Shown: positions 1 to 8,032, numbered from the stretch's first letter. The stretch is 15,988 bases of DNA from JAULUH01 sp032111745 (GCA_032111745.1 JAULUH010000112.1:1-15988), one strand, 5' to 3'. Notes: generated from the letters alone by a model not told the origin. Translations and numbers: made by a program.

Positions 1-25
1 GTTGCTGGATCCGGCTTCACCATGA
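1..25 (+). CDS. 3' end of an upstream gene (tail only)
   Basis: Reading from base 2, the frame is open up to a TGA at 23-25 and would end in ...LLDPASP. That stop overlaps the larC start codon as ATGA, the usual sign of translational coupling inside an operon. Only seven codons are visible, so the gene cannot be identified. larB or larE would be natural neighbours of larC, but nothing here shows it. The reading rests on the ATGA overlap and could be chance. Confidence 0.3.
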
Positions 26-1188
26 TCGCCTACCTCGACCTGCCCTCGGGCCTCTCCGGTGACATGATGTTGGGCTGTCTCCTGGATGCTGGTTGGCCAC
101 TGGAGGCGTTGCAGGAAACATTGCAACGCCTGTCTCTGCCCCCAGGCTCCTGGTCGATCCAGCGCCAGCCCGTGATGCGGGGACCACTGGCCGCTATTCT
201 CGCCGTGGTCCGGGTGGCCGAGGCCGCCCCTCTCCGCTCCTTGAGCGATGTCCACCAGATCGTGGAGCACGCGGATTTGCCGCAGCCGATCAAGGACCGG
301 GCCATGGCGGTATTTTTTCGCCTGGCCGAAGCCGAAGCTACCGTCCACGGTATCCCAGTCGAGCAGGTCCACTTCCACGAGGTCGGCGCCCTCGACGCCA
401 TCGTTGATGTCGTCGGTGCTGCCGCAGGCCTGGACGCGCTGGGTATCGAGCATCTCTATGCCTCCCCTGTGCCCATAGGCCACGGCTGGGTCGAGACCAA
501 CCATGGCCTGCTACCTGTCCCGGCGCCAGCCACCCTGGCCCTCCTGGCGTCCGTGCATGCACCCGTGCAGCCCGCCCCAGGCGCCGGTGAGCTGGTGACG
601 CCAACCGGTGCTGCATTGTTGGCCACATGGGCCACCTTTGCGCAGCCACCGATGCGGCTCTTGCGCGTCGCCACCGGCGCCGGCCAACGCCAGCTCGACT
701 GGCCCAATGTGGCCCGGCTTTGGCTGGGCGAACCATCGATGGGCGGGTCTCTGATCCTCCTGGAGACCAACATCGACGACATGAACCCGGAGCTCTACGC
801 TGCCGTCACTCGCCGCCTGCTCGAGGCCGGTGCGCTTGATGTATGGCTGACCGCGATTCAGATGAAAAAAGGGCGACCTGGCGTTCTGCTCAGTGTGTTG
901 GCCTCCCATGATCTGGAACCTGAGTTGGCCGGCCTGATACTGCGCGAGACCACCACCCTCGGCCTCCGTGTGCTTCCGGTACGGCGCTGGGAAGCTGGCC
1001 GGCAGCTCCGCGAGGTCGAGACCGCCTTCGGAATGGTCAGGGTGAAGCTCAAGCAGCTCGATAGCCAGGTGGTAGCCGCCGTCCCGGAATACGAGGACTG
1101 CGCGATCCTCGCCGAGGCGGCAGACGTGCCCACACGCCAGGTCTACGAGGCAGCCCAGGCCGAAGCACACCGGCGCTTTCTGGCCTGA
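22..1188 (+). CDS. larC: LarC, nickel-pincer cofactor nickel-insertion protein
   Basis: LarC (DUF111 family) is the CTP-dependent cyclometallase that inserts nickel into the pyridinium-bisthiocarboxylate nucleotide made by LarB and LarE, giving the NPN cofactor used by lactate racemase LarA and related enzymes. The 388-residue product is close to the usual length of about 400 and has the family landmarks: an N-terminal YLDLPSGLSGDMMLG (4-18), HFHEVGALDAIVDVVG (117-132), PIGHGWVETNHGLLPVPAPA (151-170), ELVTPTGAALL (190-200), and the C-terminal domain opening with LLETNIDDMNPE (246-257). The frame is continuous, unlike lactobacilli where larC is split and needs a frameshift. The ATG at 22 fits the conserved N-terminus; there is no clear Shine-Dalgarno, and translation probably depends on coupling through the ATGA overlap. 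No larA, larB or larE lies in the window, so which racemase it serves is unknown. Confidence 0.93.
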   Translation: MIAYLDLPSGLSGDMMLGCLLDAGWPLEALQETLQRLSLPPGSWSIQRQPVMRGPLAAILAVVRVAEAAPLRSLSDVHQIVEHADLPQPIKDRAMAVFFRLAEAEATVHGIPVEQVHFHEVGALDAIVDVVGAAAGLDALGIEHLYASPVPIGHGWVETNHGLLPVPAPATLALLASVHAPVQPAPGAGELVTPTGAALLATWATFAQPPMRLLRVATGAGQRQLDWPNVARLWLGEPSMGGSLILLETNIDDMNPELYAAVTRRLLEAGALDVWLTAIQMKKGRPGVLLSVLASHDLEPELAGLILRETTTLGLRVLPVRRWEAGRQLREVETAFGMVRVKLKQLDSQVVAAVPEYEDCAILAEAADVPTRQVYEAAQAEAHRRFLA

Positions 1189-1214
1189 CGGGCAGCGCAA
1201 GAAGGGGAACCATC

Positions 1215-2001
1215 ATGGATCACCTGAAGCTTGACCTAATCAACCCCACGTCTCCTCTGCGCCAGGTGCAGCCGGGACAGCGGCCACGCGGCCCCCGCGT
1301 CTTTCGCTTCTCCATGCTTTCCAGCCTCTACGTGGCGGCCTGCCTGCCGCCATACGTCGAAACCCGGATTGTCGACGAGGACGTCGAGCCGCGGATGCCG
1401 CGCCCTGTTCGTGGGTCTGGAGTCCCTTTCCGAGGACAACTTGCGCTCCTGGAAGAAGCGCGGCAATCTCGGCCAGGACTATCTGGCCGCCGTGCAAAGG
1501 CTCCACGCCGCCGGAATCGCCATCTATACCGGCTTTGTCTTCGGCGCCGACGCCGATACCCCAGACGTCTTCCCACGCACCCTGGACTTCCTCCTGGAAG
1601 CCAACGTCGATTGCCTGCAGGCCACCCGAATGACGCCCTTCCCCGGGACGCCTCTATTCGCCGAGATGGATCGGCAGGGGCGGATCCTGGATCGGGAATG
1701 GAGCCACTACGACTTTGGTCACGTCGTGTACGAGCCCGTGCATATGAGCCGGGAGACCCTGGATGAAGGGGTAGCATGGGTGCAAAGCCAGTTCTATGCC
1801 CGGCGCTCCATCGCCCGCCGGGCCTGGCACAGTCTGCGCTACCTGGATCCCAATATGCTGCTGCGGGCCTTTCTGGCCCTCAACCTGGGCTATCGGCGGA
1901 AGATGGCGGTGGACGGAAACTTTCGGCGTGGCGCCGGATTTGAGCCAAATCCTCTCCACCACCACTCTGTCGACGGGGCAGGTGCCTCGATCGGCACCTA
2001 G
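1215..2001 (+). pseudogene. B12-binding radical SAM protein, internally deleted and frameshifted
   Basis: The 5' part (1215 to about 1391, 59 codons) reads like the start of a cobalamin-binding-domain radical SAM protein: LINPTSP, FRFSMLSSLYVAACLP, VETRIVDEDVEP. It has a good ribosome site (AAGGGG at 1202-1207, 7 bases before the ATG). From about 1390 the homology continues one frame over, with GCRALFVGLESLSEDNLRSW and then the normal C-terminal part of the same family (FVFGADADTPDVFPRTLDF, TPFPGTPLF) to a TAG at 1999-2001. The rest of the B12 domain, the CxxxCxxC iron-sulfur motif and most of the TIM barrel are absent; from memory of the family roughly 200 residues are missing. Without the cluster cysteines it cannot be a radical SAM enzyme. 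Either the genome carries a deletion not a multiple of three, or the assembly collapsed here. In the original frame translation would run on to about 1766 with an unrelated, arginine- and proline-rich tail. Confidence 0.85.
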
Positions 2002-2963
2002 TTCCGCCGACCAGCCACGAGGCTGCTGCTTGATGCGGCCTCTGCCTCCAGCACGCTTAGATCCAGGGGCAGCGGCTTGCGTTCGTCGCGTACCAATATC
2101 GGGATGCCCAGCTCGCAGGTCACGCAGCACACCCCGCAGCCCATGCACTTGCCCGTGTCCACCACGGCGTGCCCGTTGACTGAGATGGCCTCGAAGGGGC
2201 AGGCCTCGGCACACTGGCCACAGGCTGTACAGGCGTCCTCGTCGATCTGCGACACAAAGCCCGAAGAGGCGATCATGGGGATGCCAGAGCGCATCATGGC
2301 TTCGATGCCGCCACAACAACACTTGCAGCAGTTGCAGATGGCGTAGAACCGGCCTTCCATGGCATCCTTGAAGTAGGCCGTGTGCACGTGACCCCTGTGG
2401 TGCTCTGCCTCCAAAATGGCCAGAGCCTCTGCCTGGTCGACGCGGCGCGAGCTACGTGGGTTGTGATCGAGCATGAAGTCTACCCAGGGCTGGCCGATGA
2501 TCATGCACACATCCAGCGGCAGGCATGGGTTGTCGCGCGTGGCGCGGCAGGGACAGTCATAGATGGCGATGTCCTGGGGATTGCGGATGACGATGTCGCG
2601 CGCCACCGGGTAGGGGATGACCTGCTCCTGGTCCGGCAGCGTCACGTCGTGGTCCAGCGTCACCAGCTGGCGCGCCAGCTCGTGAGGCAACACCTTGCCG
2701 TGGTAGTGATCGGCCCAGCTGTTCTGGAAGCGCCGTTCGTGAGGTCGGAGCCTGCCCCTGAGCCACCCGATATACTGGTTGGACCAGCGGATGTACACAT
2801 AGCCATGCGCAGCCTCGCGCCAGCGCCGCAACCCGGCGCTGCGGACCAAAGCAATGGTGGAGCGCCGCAGTGGACGTCCTCGCTCGGCAAAGAACAGGAA
2901 GCCGGCTGTAGCTGCTAACAACCCTCGGGGCAAAGCCGTAAGCATCCGTCGTGCATTTCCCAT
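1998..2963 (-). CDS. Cysteine-rich 4Fe-4S ferredoxin-type protein, function unknown
   Basis: A 321-residue protein with 18 cysteines. The C-terminal part holds two ferredoxin cluster motifs: C245-x2-C248-x2-C251-x3-C255-P and C273-x2-C276-x2-C279-x3-C283. Ahead of them lie two other cysteine groups, DCPCRATRDNPCLPLDVC (136-153) and an unusual CNCCKCCCGG (210-219, six cysteines in eight residues), both probably metal-binding. Residues 10-25 (ALPRGLLAATAGFLFF) are hydrophobic and could be a membrane anchor. It is likely an electron carrier or a subunit of a redox complex; no partner enzyme is adjacent. The frame stays open upstream to 3149, but I chose the ATG at 2963 because GGAGG sits 5 bases before it and the upstream residues look non-coding. 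It is convergent with the broken radical SAM gene and shares the last four bases with it. I do not recognise a characterised relative. Confidence 0.82.
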   Translation of the reverse strand: MGNARRMLTALPRGLLAATAGFLFFAERGRPLRRSTIALVRSAGLRRWREAAHGYVYIRWSNQYIGWLRGRLRPHERRFQNSWADHYHGKVLPHELARQLVTLDHDVTLPDQEQVIPYPVARDIVIRNPQDIAIYDCPCRATRDNPCLPLDVCMIIGQPWVDFMLDHNPRSSRRVDQAEALAILEAEHHRGHVHTAYFKDAMEGRFYAICNCCKCCCGGIEAMMRSGIPMIASSGFVSQIDEDACTACGQCAEACPFEAISVNGHAVVDTGKCMGCGVCCVTCELGIPILVRDERKPLPLDLSVLEAEAASSSSLVAGRRN

Positions 2964-2968
2964 GGTTT

Positions 2969-2973
2969 CCTCC
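2969..2973 (-). promoter_or_regulatory. Ribosome binding site of the ferredoxin-type gene
   Basis: On the minus strand GGAGG is followed by AAACC and the ATG at 2963-2961. This decides the start: the longer frame from 3149 has no comparable site, and the next upstream ATG (2975) itself overlaps this Shine-Dalgarno. Confidence 0.7.
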
Positions 2974-3129
2974 ATTGATTTCAGGCCGGACCATGCAGAC
3001 CCGTCCATCTCGATTCTACCACGATTCTCGCTCCCCGGCACCACCAATCTGCCACAGAGTTCCGTTGCGCCTCCAAGTCGCCATTGCCTGGCCGCAGCTT
3101 GAGACTGCTGCTTCGGCCCCAACACCCCG

Positions 3130-3159
3130 TTGACAACGCCCTCCCCCACGTGCTAGAAT
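3130..3159 (+). promoter_or_regulatory. Sigma70-type promoter for pcm
   Basis: A perfect -35 TTGACA (3130-3135) and a near-consensus -10 TAGAAT (3154-3159) are 18 bases apart, with an extended -10 TG at 3151-3152. Transcription would start near 3166, leaving a leader of about 90 bases before the pcm ATG at 3255. The leader has no obvious strong Shine-Dalgarno and no clear riboswitch-like fold that I can see by eye. The rest of the divergent gap (2964-3129) holds only a possible minus-strand TAGAAT (3018-3013) without a convincing -35. Confidence 0.7.
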
Positions 3160-3254
3160 GAAGTCGGCGGCCTGTATCGACCATCTGCCACCGCTTTTCG
3201 AAGCTCTCGTCTCCTCCGACAAGGTCGCATGGCCTACCGCCGGGGTCAAACCTC

Positions 3255-4010
3255 ATGCTCAAGTCGACTGTGCTCACGTGCATAGCTTTACTCCTGCTGA
3301 CTGCGACAACCAGCTGCCAGACTTCTCCGGCTGCGAGTACCCCCACGCCATCTCCGTCGCCCCTACCGGTCGACACCTACGCTCCCCAACGCGAGCTCAT
3401 GGTGGCCGACCAGATCGAGGCCCGCGGCGTGACCGATCCCTCTGTATTGGCAGCTATGCGCCAGGTGCCTCGCCATCTGTTTGTCCCACAGGATCTCCTG
3501 GCGTTGGCCTACGACGACCGTCCCCTGCCCATCGGCTTCGGCCAAACGATCTCTCAACCCTATATCGTCGCGTTGATGACGGAGTCCCTCGAGCTTGACC
3601 CTGGCGACAAGGTCCTTGAGATCGGTACCGGCAGCGGCTACCAGGCCGCTGTGCTGGCCGAGCTGGGGATGGACGTGTATACCATTGAGATCATCCCTGA
3701 CCTGGCCGCACAGGCCGCCGCGCTTCTGCAACGTCTTGACTATCCCCAGCTCCAGGTCAAGCAGGGCGACGGGTACTATGGCTGGGAGGAGCACGCGCCG
3801 TTCGATGCCATCATCGTGACCGCCGCCCCCGATCACCTCCCGCAGCCCCTGGCCGCCCAGCTGGCCGAGGGCGGGCATCTGGTTATTCCTATCGGGCCCA
3901 CCGGCAGCTATCAGACCCTCTGGCTGTTCCAGAAGCAGGGCGGTGAGCTGGAGGCATCTAACCTGGGTCTGGTCAGCTTCGTCCCCTTCACTGGGGCGGC
4001 ACAGCAATGA
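3255..4010 (+). CDS. pcm: Protein-L-isoaspartate O-methyltransferase, lipoprotein form
   Basis: PCMT uses S-adenosylmethionine to methylate L-isoaspartyl residues in aged proteins, starting their repair. The family landmarks are present: VPRHLFVP (71-78), GQTISQPYIVALM (96-108), the SAM-binding motif LEIGTGSGYQAAVLAEL (121-137) and FDAIIVTAAPDHLP (183-196). What is odd is the N-terminus: a hydrophobic stretch (5-17) ending in a lipobox TTSC with Cys21, followed by a Pro/Thr/Ser linker (TPTPSPSPLP) before the catalytic domain, which begins near residue 44. As read, this is an exported, lipid-anchored enzyme. An internal ATG at codon 49 (3399) matches the start of cytosolic PCMTs, so a cytosolic form is possible, but no good ribosome site precedes either start. 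Total length is 251; the catalytic part is near the usual 205-215. Its 3' end overlaps the convergent minus-strand gene by 23 bases. Confidence 0.9.
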   Translation: MLKSTVLTCIALLLLTATTSCQTSPAASTPTPSPSPLPVDTYAPQRELMVADQIEARGVTDPSVLAAMRQVPRHLFVPQDLLALAYDDRPLPIGFGQTISQPYIVALMTESLELDPGDKVLEIGTGSGYQAAVLAELGMDVYTIEIIPDLAAQAAALLQRLDYPQLQVKQGDGYYGWEEHAPFDAIIVTAAPDHLPQPLAAQLAEGGHLVIPIGPTGSYQTLWLFQKQGGELEASNLGLVSFVPFTGAAQQ

Positions 4011-6486
4011 TCTCTCCGGATCGGGACATGCCGCCTCTGCCCCCGAACAGCACGAGCCAGGCCATCCCATAGCAGGCTGCCCCCCCTACCAGCACGGCGG
4101 TAAAACCAAAACTCAACGACAGCAGCGCTGCCAGCACGCCGGCGATTACCGAAGCACAGCCATTGATTGCCCAGGCCCACGGCACCAGGGTCGGCCCGAG
4201 CCGCTCGATCCACGCCAGGCCCAGCGGAAATGGTAGCCCCATCAAGAAGGCCAGGGGCGCCAGGCTTAGCGCGGCCAGGACTACCCTTGCTGCCACCGGC
4301 CATCCCAATGTGGTGCGCGTCAAGACTGCGGTGATAAAAGGGGTAGCCAGGGCAAACAAGACCAGCAGCGCAAAGGCCGCTCGCCTGGGCAGCCAGGGCG
4401 CCCGCGCCAGCAGGCTGCCCAGGCTCGAGCCCACCAGCAGCACAACTACCACGGCTGCAAACGCATGGGTCGGGTGTCCCACGACGAGGATCCAGCGCTG
4501 GATTAAGGGAATCTCCACCAACAGGAACGCCAGGCCCAAAAGGCCGAAGTAGAGTATGATGCGGGTACGTGGCACAAGTAGCCCCACGCCGTTCTCGATG
4601 TGCGAACGACCTGGCAGCACTAGGGGAACCACGATCAGCAAGACGCTGAGCACCACTGCCAGGGCCAGCAAAGCTATCAGCAGAAAATAGCCGCTGCCCC
4701 CAAAGGGCTGCCAGGTACGCCCGAGGGTCGCCAGGACCTGCGATGTCTGTCCCCACTTGAAGAAGTGGTAAAAGAAGGGACGGTTGTCAGTGGCCGGGGT
4801 GATGTCAAAGGGGTAGCTCGCATAGAACGCCTGGCGATCAGCCTCACTGAACAGGTCCCTCGCCGCCTGGTAATAGAGCGACTCGGACAAGCGGTTGTAG
4901 CGGTTGGTCTCCTCGGCCCGGATGTCCGGCGCCCACACCAGGTCCAGCTTACGGTCGCCGGCAAAAGCTCGGACGCGCGCCAGCTCATCCGCGTTCCACC
5001 CGTCGGGCTGTGCCAGGACGGTCATGGTCTGGATGCCGCGCAACGCCACCAACACCTGCTTGGGCTGAGCGATACCCCGCTTCTCCAGAGCCTCGGCCAG
5101 GGTGGCCAGCATCCGGATGCTCTCGCTAGGTGGCATCTGCAGCCAGCGACTCGCGACCAGGATGCCATCGGGCTCCAGCAGGCCCAGGGCGTCGGCGAAG
5201 GCCTCGACCGTCAGGCCGTAGGTCTCCGCCAGGCTGTAGGCCCCGTTGGTGACGGGTTGATGCGAATCGGTCAGCGGGAAGGCCACCAGGTCGTAACTCC
5301 GTGGCGCCCGTTGCATGAAGACGCGGGCGGTCTCCAGTGCCAGCTGCACCCGCGCATCGGCATAGATGTCGCGCGAGCCGGCTACCCGGGCCACGGCCTC
5401 CCGCTCCAGGCCGTTCTCTACTACCGCCGTAACCTGGGCTGCATCGCCAGCTAGGGACTGTAGCACGCCCAGGCCACCGCCAGGCTCCAGCACCAGGACC
5501 GCTGCCTGCGGCCGCAGCGCGAAGGCGATTGCCTCCGGCAGGTAGGCTGCAGCCAAGAACTGCTCTGGCGGCACCAGGGTGATCGGCTGCAGGTCCGCCG
5601 CATCGACCGCCAGTCCCAGCTGTGGGGGTGGCTCACCGGCATAGGCGTAGCTCAGCCCCGGCAGCTGCCGGACACCTGCATCGCCCACCACGTCGATCCG
5701 CGCAATGGCATTCCAGCCCGCAAACAGGTTTTGGGCGCCGGGATAACGCAGGGCCTGGGCCAGGCCCTTGTATGGCGAGACCGTAACCGCCATCGGCGCC
5801 TGGCCCTGTCCGTTCAGGACTCCGGTGCAGGTGAAAAGGGCCAGTACAGCGGAGGCCAGAACCACCACCAGCCAGCGCCGCCGTCCCCACCAGGCCGGCA
5901 CCAGGCCCAATCCAGCCGCGGCCAGCAGGCCTCCCGGCACCCCGGCCAGGTTCAGGGTCACCAGGGCCAGCAGGGCACCGGCGGCCGAGCCCAGCAGGTT
6001 GGCCGCGTAGATGACGTTGCCGGGTAGCGACCGTGTGGCCAGCGCCGCGCCAATCCCCAGGCCACCCACCATGAAGGGTAGGGTGAGCCCCAGGTAATAC
6101 AGGGCGAAGTAGACGATCTGCCGCGGTTCAGCGGCGATGCGGTAGCTGTCAAAGGGGAGGAAGTTGACTATCACATAACTGGCCAGCACGCTGGCAGGGA
6201 ATAGAAGCCCTACGGCCGCCAGCAGGCGGTCCAGGGGCAGTGCTCGTAGCCGCGGGGAGATGCTCAGCAGTGTGCCACTGGCCCCGAAGCCGAGTAGGGC
6301 CAGGCTGACCACCAGGAAGGCAAAGTGATAGAACTGCGCCACGGCCAGCAGCCGCAATAGCACGCCCTCCAGCAGCAGAACCGCCGCCGCCAGGGCACCT
6401 ACCGACAGGGCGGAGCGTGATAGGGTTGTCATCGGTCCGCCATCCTGCCGGGCGCGGTTCAGAACTGTCTGCCAATTCCTGTTCAT
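3988..6486 (-). CDS. Membrane protein with spermidine-synthase-like SAM-binding domain
   Basis: An 832-residue three-part protein. Residues about 25-220 hold some six to seven transmembrane segments (for example 25-50, 52-75, 86-110, 124-150, 160-198, 205-222). Residues about 240-590 form a soluble Rossmann-like domain resembling spermidine synthase, with a motif-I sequence VLVLEPGGGLGVLQSL (330-345), DLVAFPLTD (399-407) and the conserved-looking DITPATDNRPFFYHFFKW (561-578). Residues about 598-818 add another six or so membrane segments. Proteins of this layout are annotated as spermidine-synthase-like or SAM-dependent methyltransferases, but the true substrate is unknown; the canonical GGGDGG loop is here GGGLGV, so polyamine synthesis is doubtful. 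The start at 6486 is 12 bases after the antiporter stop with AGGA about 10 bases ahead; an alternative is M19 (6432), which better matches the beginning of the first helix. It is very probably co-transcribed with the antiporter. Confidence 0.82.
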   Translation of the reverse strand: MNRNWQTVLNRARQDGGPMTTLSRSALSVGALAAAVLLLEGVLLRLLAVAQFYHFAFLVVSLALLGFGASGTLLSISPRLRALPLDRLLAAVGLLFPASVLASYVIVNFLPFDSYRIAAEPRQIVYFALYYLGLTLPFMVGGLGIGAALATRSLPGNVIYAANLLGSAAGALLALVTLNLAGVPGGLLAAAGLGLVPAWWGRRRWLVVVLASAVLALFTCTGVLNGQGQAPMAVTVSPYKGLAQALRYPGAQNLFAGWNAIARIDVVGDAGVRQLPGLSYAYAGEPPPQLGLAVDAADLQPITLVPPEQFLAAAYLPEAIAFALRPQAAVLVLEPGGGLGVLQSLAGDAAQVTAVVENGLEREAVARVAGSRDIYADARVQLALETARVFMQRAPRSYDLVAFPLTDSHQPVTNGAYSLAETYGLTVEAFADALGLLEPDGILVASRWLQMPPSESIRMLATLAEALEKRGIAQPKQVLVALRGIQTMTVLAQPDGWNADELARVRAFAGDRKLDLVWAPDIRAEETNRYNRLSESLYYQAARDLFSEADRQAFYASYPFDITPATDNRPFFYHFFKWGQTSQVLATLGRTWQPFGGSGYFLLIALLALAVVLSVLLIVVPLVLPGRSHIENGVGLLVPRTRIILYFGLLGLAFLLVEIPLIQRWILVVGHPTHAFAAVVVVLLVGSSLGSLLARAPWLPRRAAFALLVLFALATPFITAVLTRTTLGWPVAARVVLAALSLAPLAFLMGLPFPLGLAWIERLGPTLVPWAWAINGCASVIAGVLAALLSLSFGFTAVLVGGAACYGMAWLVLFGGRGGMSRSGEIIAVPPQ

Positions 6487-6498
6487 TCTTGCCAGATC

Positions 6499-7938
6499 CT
6501 ACGCAAAGAGCGCGGCCAGCTGTGCCGGGCTTTCCTCCTGGTTGGTTGCCAGCAAGAGACTGTCACCCACCTGCAGCTCGGTGGCGCCAGTGGGGATGAT
6601 GTGCCCGCCCTCTCTGGCGATGAACACGACCAGGACCTGCTCGGGTAAAGCGAGATCCACGATGCGCTGGCCAGCGACCGTCGAGCCAGGAGCAATCTTC
6701 ACTTCAGTCAGGTGTTCCATGGCATGCTCGCTTAACGGGAGCGACTTGACGGGCTCAGTCTCGTCCAGGCCAAGGATGCGAGCCGCGAGCGGAATAGTTG
6801 TACCCTGGATCAACACTGAGATCAGGACGACAAAGAAAACCACGTTGAAGATCATGCCAGCGGCGGGAATGCCCGCGACCAGCGGGAAGGTAGCCAACAC
6901 GATGGGCGCAGCGCCACGCAAGCCGACCCAGGATACCAGCACCTTCTCTTTGGGCGCCAGCCTCGACAGGCTGAGAGCGATGAAAACTGCCAGCGGCCGG
7001 GCCACGACGACCAGGAACACGGCAATCGCCATTCCTACACCGGCAATGGCCGGCAGCTGTGACGGGAATACCAGCAGCCCCAACGTGAGAAACATGGTGA
7101 TCTGCATTAGCCAGGCCAGCCCGTCGTGGAAGCGCAGCAGGCTCTTCTTGTGCAAGAAGTCCCGGTTGCCCATGACGATGCCCGCCAGGTAGACCGCCAG
7201 GAATCCGTTGCCGCCTAGCAAGGTTGTGGCTCCGTAGGTGACCGCTACCAGCGCGATGGTCAGCACCGAATATAGCCCATCGTGCCGCAGCCCCGTCTTG
7301 TTGATCAAGAACACTCCGACTCGACCTGCCAGGTAGCCCGCCAGCGCACCGGCGGCAACCTGCACTACAAATGCGCCCAGCAGGGCCATCGCCGAGCTGC
7401 CTGGATCCGTGATCAGGCTAATCAGGCCGAGGGTCAAGATAACGGCTGTAGGATCATTGCTGCCCGACTCTAGCTCCAGTAGCGGCTCAAGTTGTCCCTT
7501 CAATCGCGTGGCTCTGGACCGCAGAATGCTAAACACGGCCGCAGCGTCGGTAGACGAGGCGACGGCGCCTAGCAGCAGCCCGGTCAGAAGCGGAACCTGA
7601 AGTAGCCAGGCCGCGAATACGCCGAGGGTCACAGCAGTGATCGCCACACCAATGGTCGAAAGCGCCAGCCCGGCCTTGAGAACTGGCTTGATTCGACTCA
7701 CGGGAGTGTCCAATCCACCGGAAAAGAGAATGAACGCCAGCGCAGTAACGCCGACAGCCTGGGCCAGACGGGCGTCGCTGAACTCGATCCCCCCCAGGCC
7801 ATCCGAGCCCGCCAACATGCCAATAGCCAGGAAGATGATCAGCGCAGGAACCCCCAACCACGCGGAAAGCTTGCTGGCCAGGATGCCGGCCAATAGCAGG
7901 CCTCCACCTACCAACATCAGCCATTCGACGGTGAGCAC
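6499..7938 (-). CDS. nhaP2: Monovalent cation/H+ antiporter, NhaP2/CvrA type
   Basis: A CPA1-family K+ or Na+/proton antiporter in the cytoplasmic membrane. The 479 residues include about twelve to thirteen hydrophobic segments between 5 and 390 and the family signatures: ASSTDAAAVFSILR (127-140), LELESGSNDPTAVILT (154-169) with the ND pair expected at the ion-binding site, and WVGLRGAAPIVLATFP (337-352). The last 75 residues (about 405-468) form a TrkA-C/RCK-C regulatory domain (IVDLALPEQVLVVFIAREG, GATELQVGDSLLL), as in NhaP2; the extra CorC-like domain of the 578-residue E. coli protein is absent. Translation starts at a GTG (7938) with AAGGA about 10 bases upstream. Cation preference (K+ in NhaP2) is inferred from overall layout, not from residues. 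It leads a two-gene unit with the SAM-domain membrane protein and is transcribed away from alaS. Confidence 0.88.
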   Translation of the reverse strand: MLTVEWLMLVGGGLLLAGILASKLSAWLGVPALIIFLAIGMLAGSDGLGGIEFSDARLAQAVGVTALAFILFSGGLDTPVSRIKPVLKAGLALSTIGVAITAVTLGVFAAWLLQVPLLTGLLLGAVASSTDAAAVFSILRSRATRLKGQLEPLLELESGSNDPTAVILTLGLISLITDPGSSAMALLGAFVVQVAAGALAGYLAGRVGVFLINKTGLRHDGLYSVLTIALVAVTYGATTLLGGNGFLAVYLAGIVMGNRDFLHKKSLLRFHDGLAWLMQITMFLTLGLLVFPSQLPAIAGVGMAIAVFLVVVARPLAVFIALSLSRLAPKEKVLVSWVGLRGAAPIVLATFPLVAGIPAAGMIFNVVFFVVLISVLIQGTTIPLAARILGLDETEPVKSLPLSEHAMEHLTEVKIAPGSTVAGQRIVDLALPEQVLVVFIAREGGHIIPTGATELQVGDSLLLATNQEESPAQLAALFA

Positions 7939-8003
7939 CTTGCTTCTATCCTTAAGTGTGAAGTGGTCCCTAACGACCAGGCACCAAATCGTAGCTCATC
8001 ACC

Positions 8004-8032
8004 ATTGTACCCCATGTAGCACACTTTTTCAC
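8004..8032 (-). promoter_or_regulatory. Candidate promoter for the antiporter unit
   Basis: On the minus strand TACAAT (8009-8004) is a good -10. At 17 bases upstream, GTGAAA (8032-8027) matches four of six -35 positions. Transcription would begin near 7997, about 60 bases before the GTG start. The weak -35 keeps this tentative. Confidence 0.4.

Noticed and set aside
511..1200. Long antisense open frame opposite larC
   Set aside because: GC-rich codons of larC leave the opposite strand open; the translation shows no family motif and no ribosome site.
2964..3149. N-terminal extension of the ferredoxin-type protein
   Set aside because: The frame is open, but GGAGG sits next to the ATG at 2963 and the extra residues lack any conserved look.
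3158..3598. Plus-strand open frame beginning just after the pcm promoter -10
   Set aside because: Its start falls before the predicted transcription start and it overlaps pcm in another frame with an arginine/proline-rich translation.
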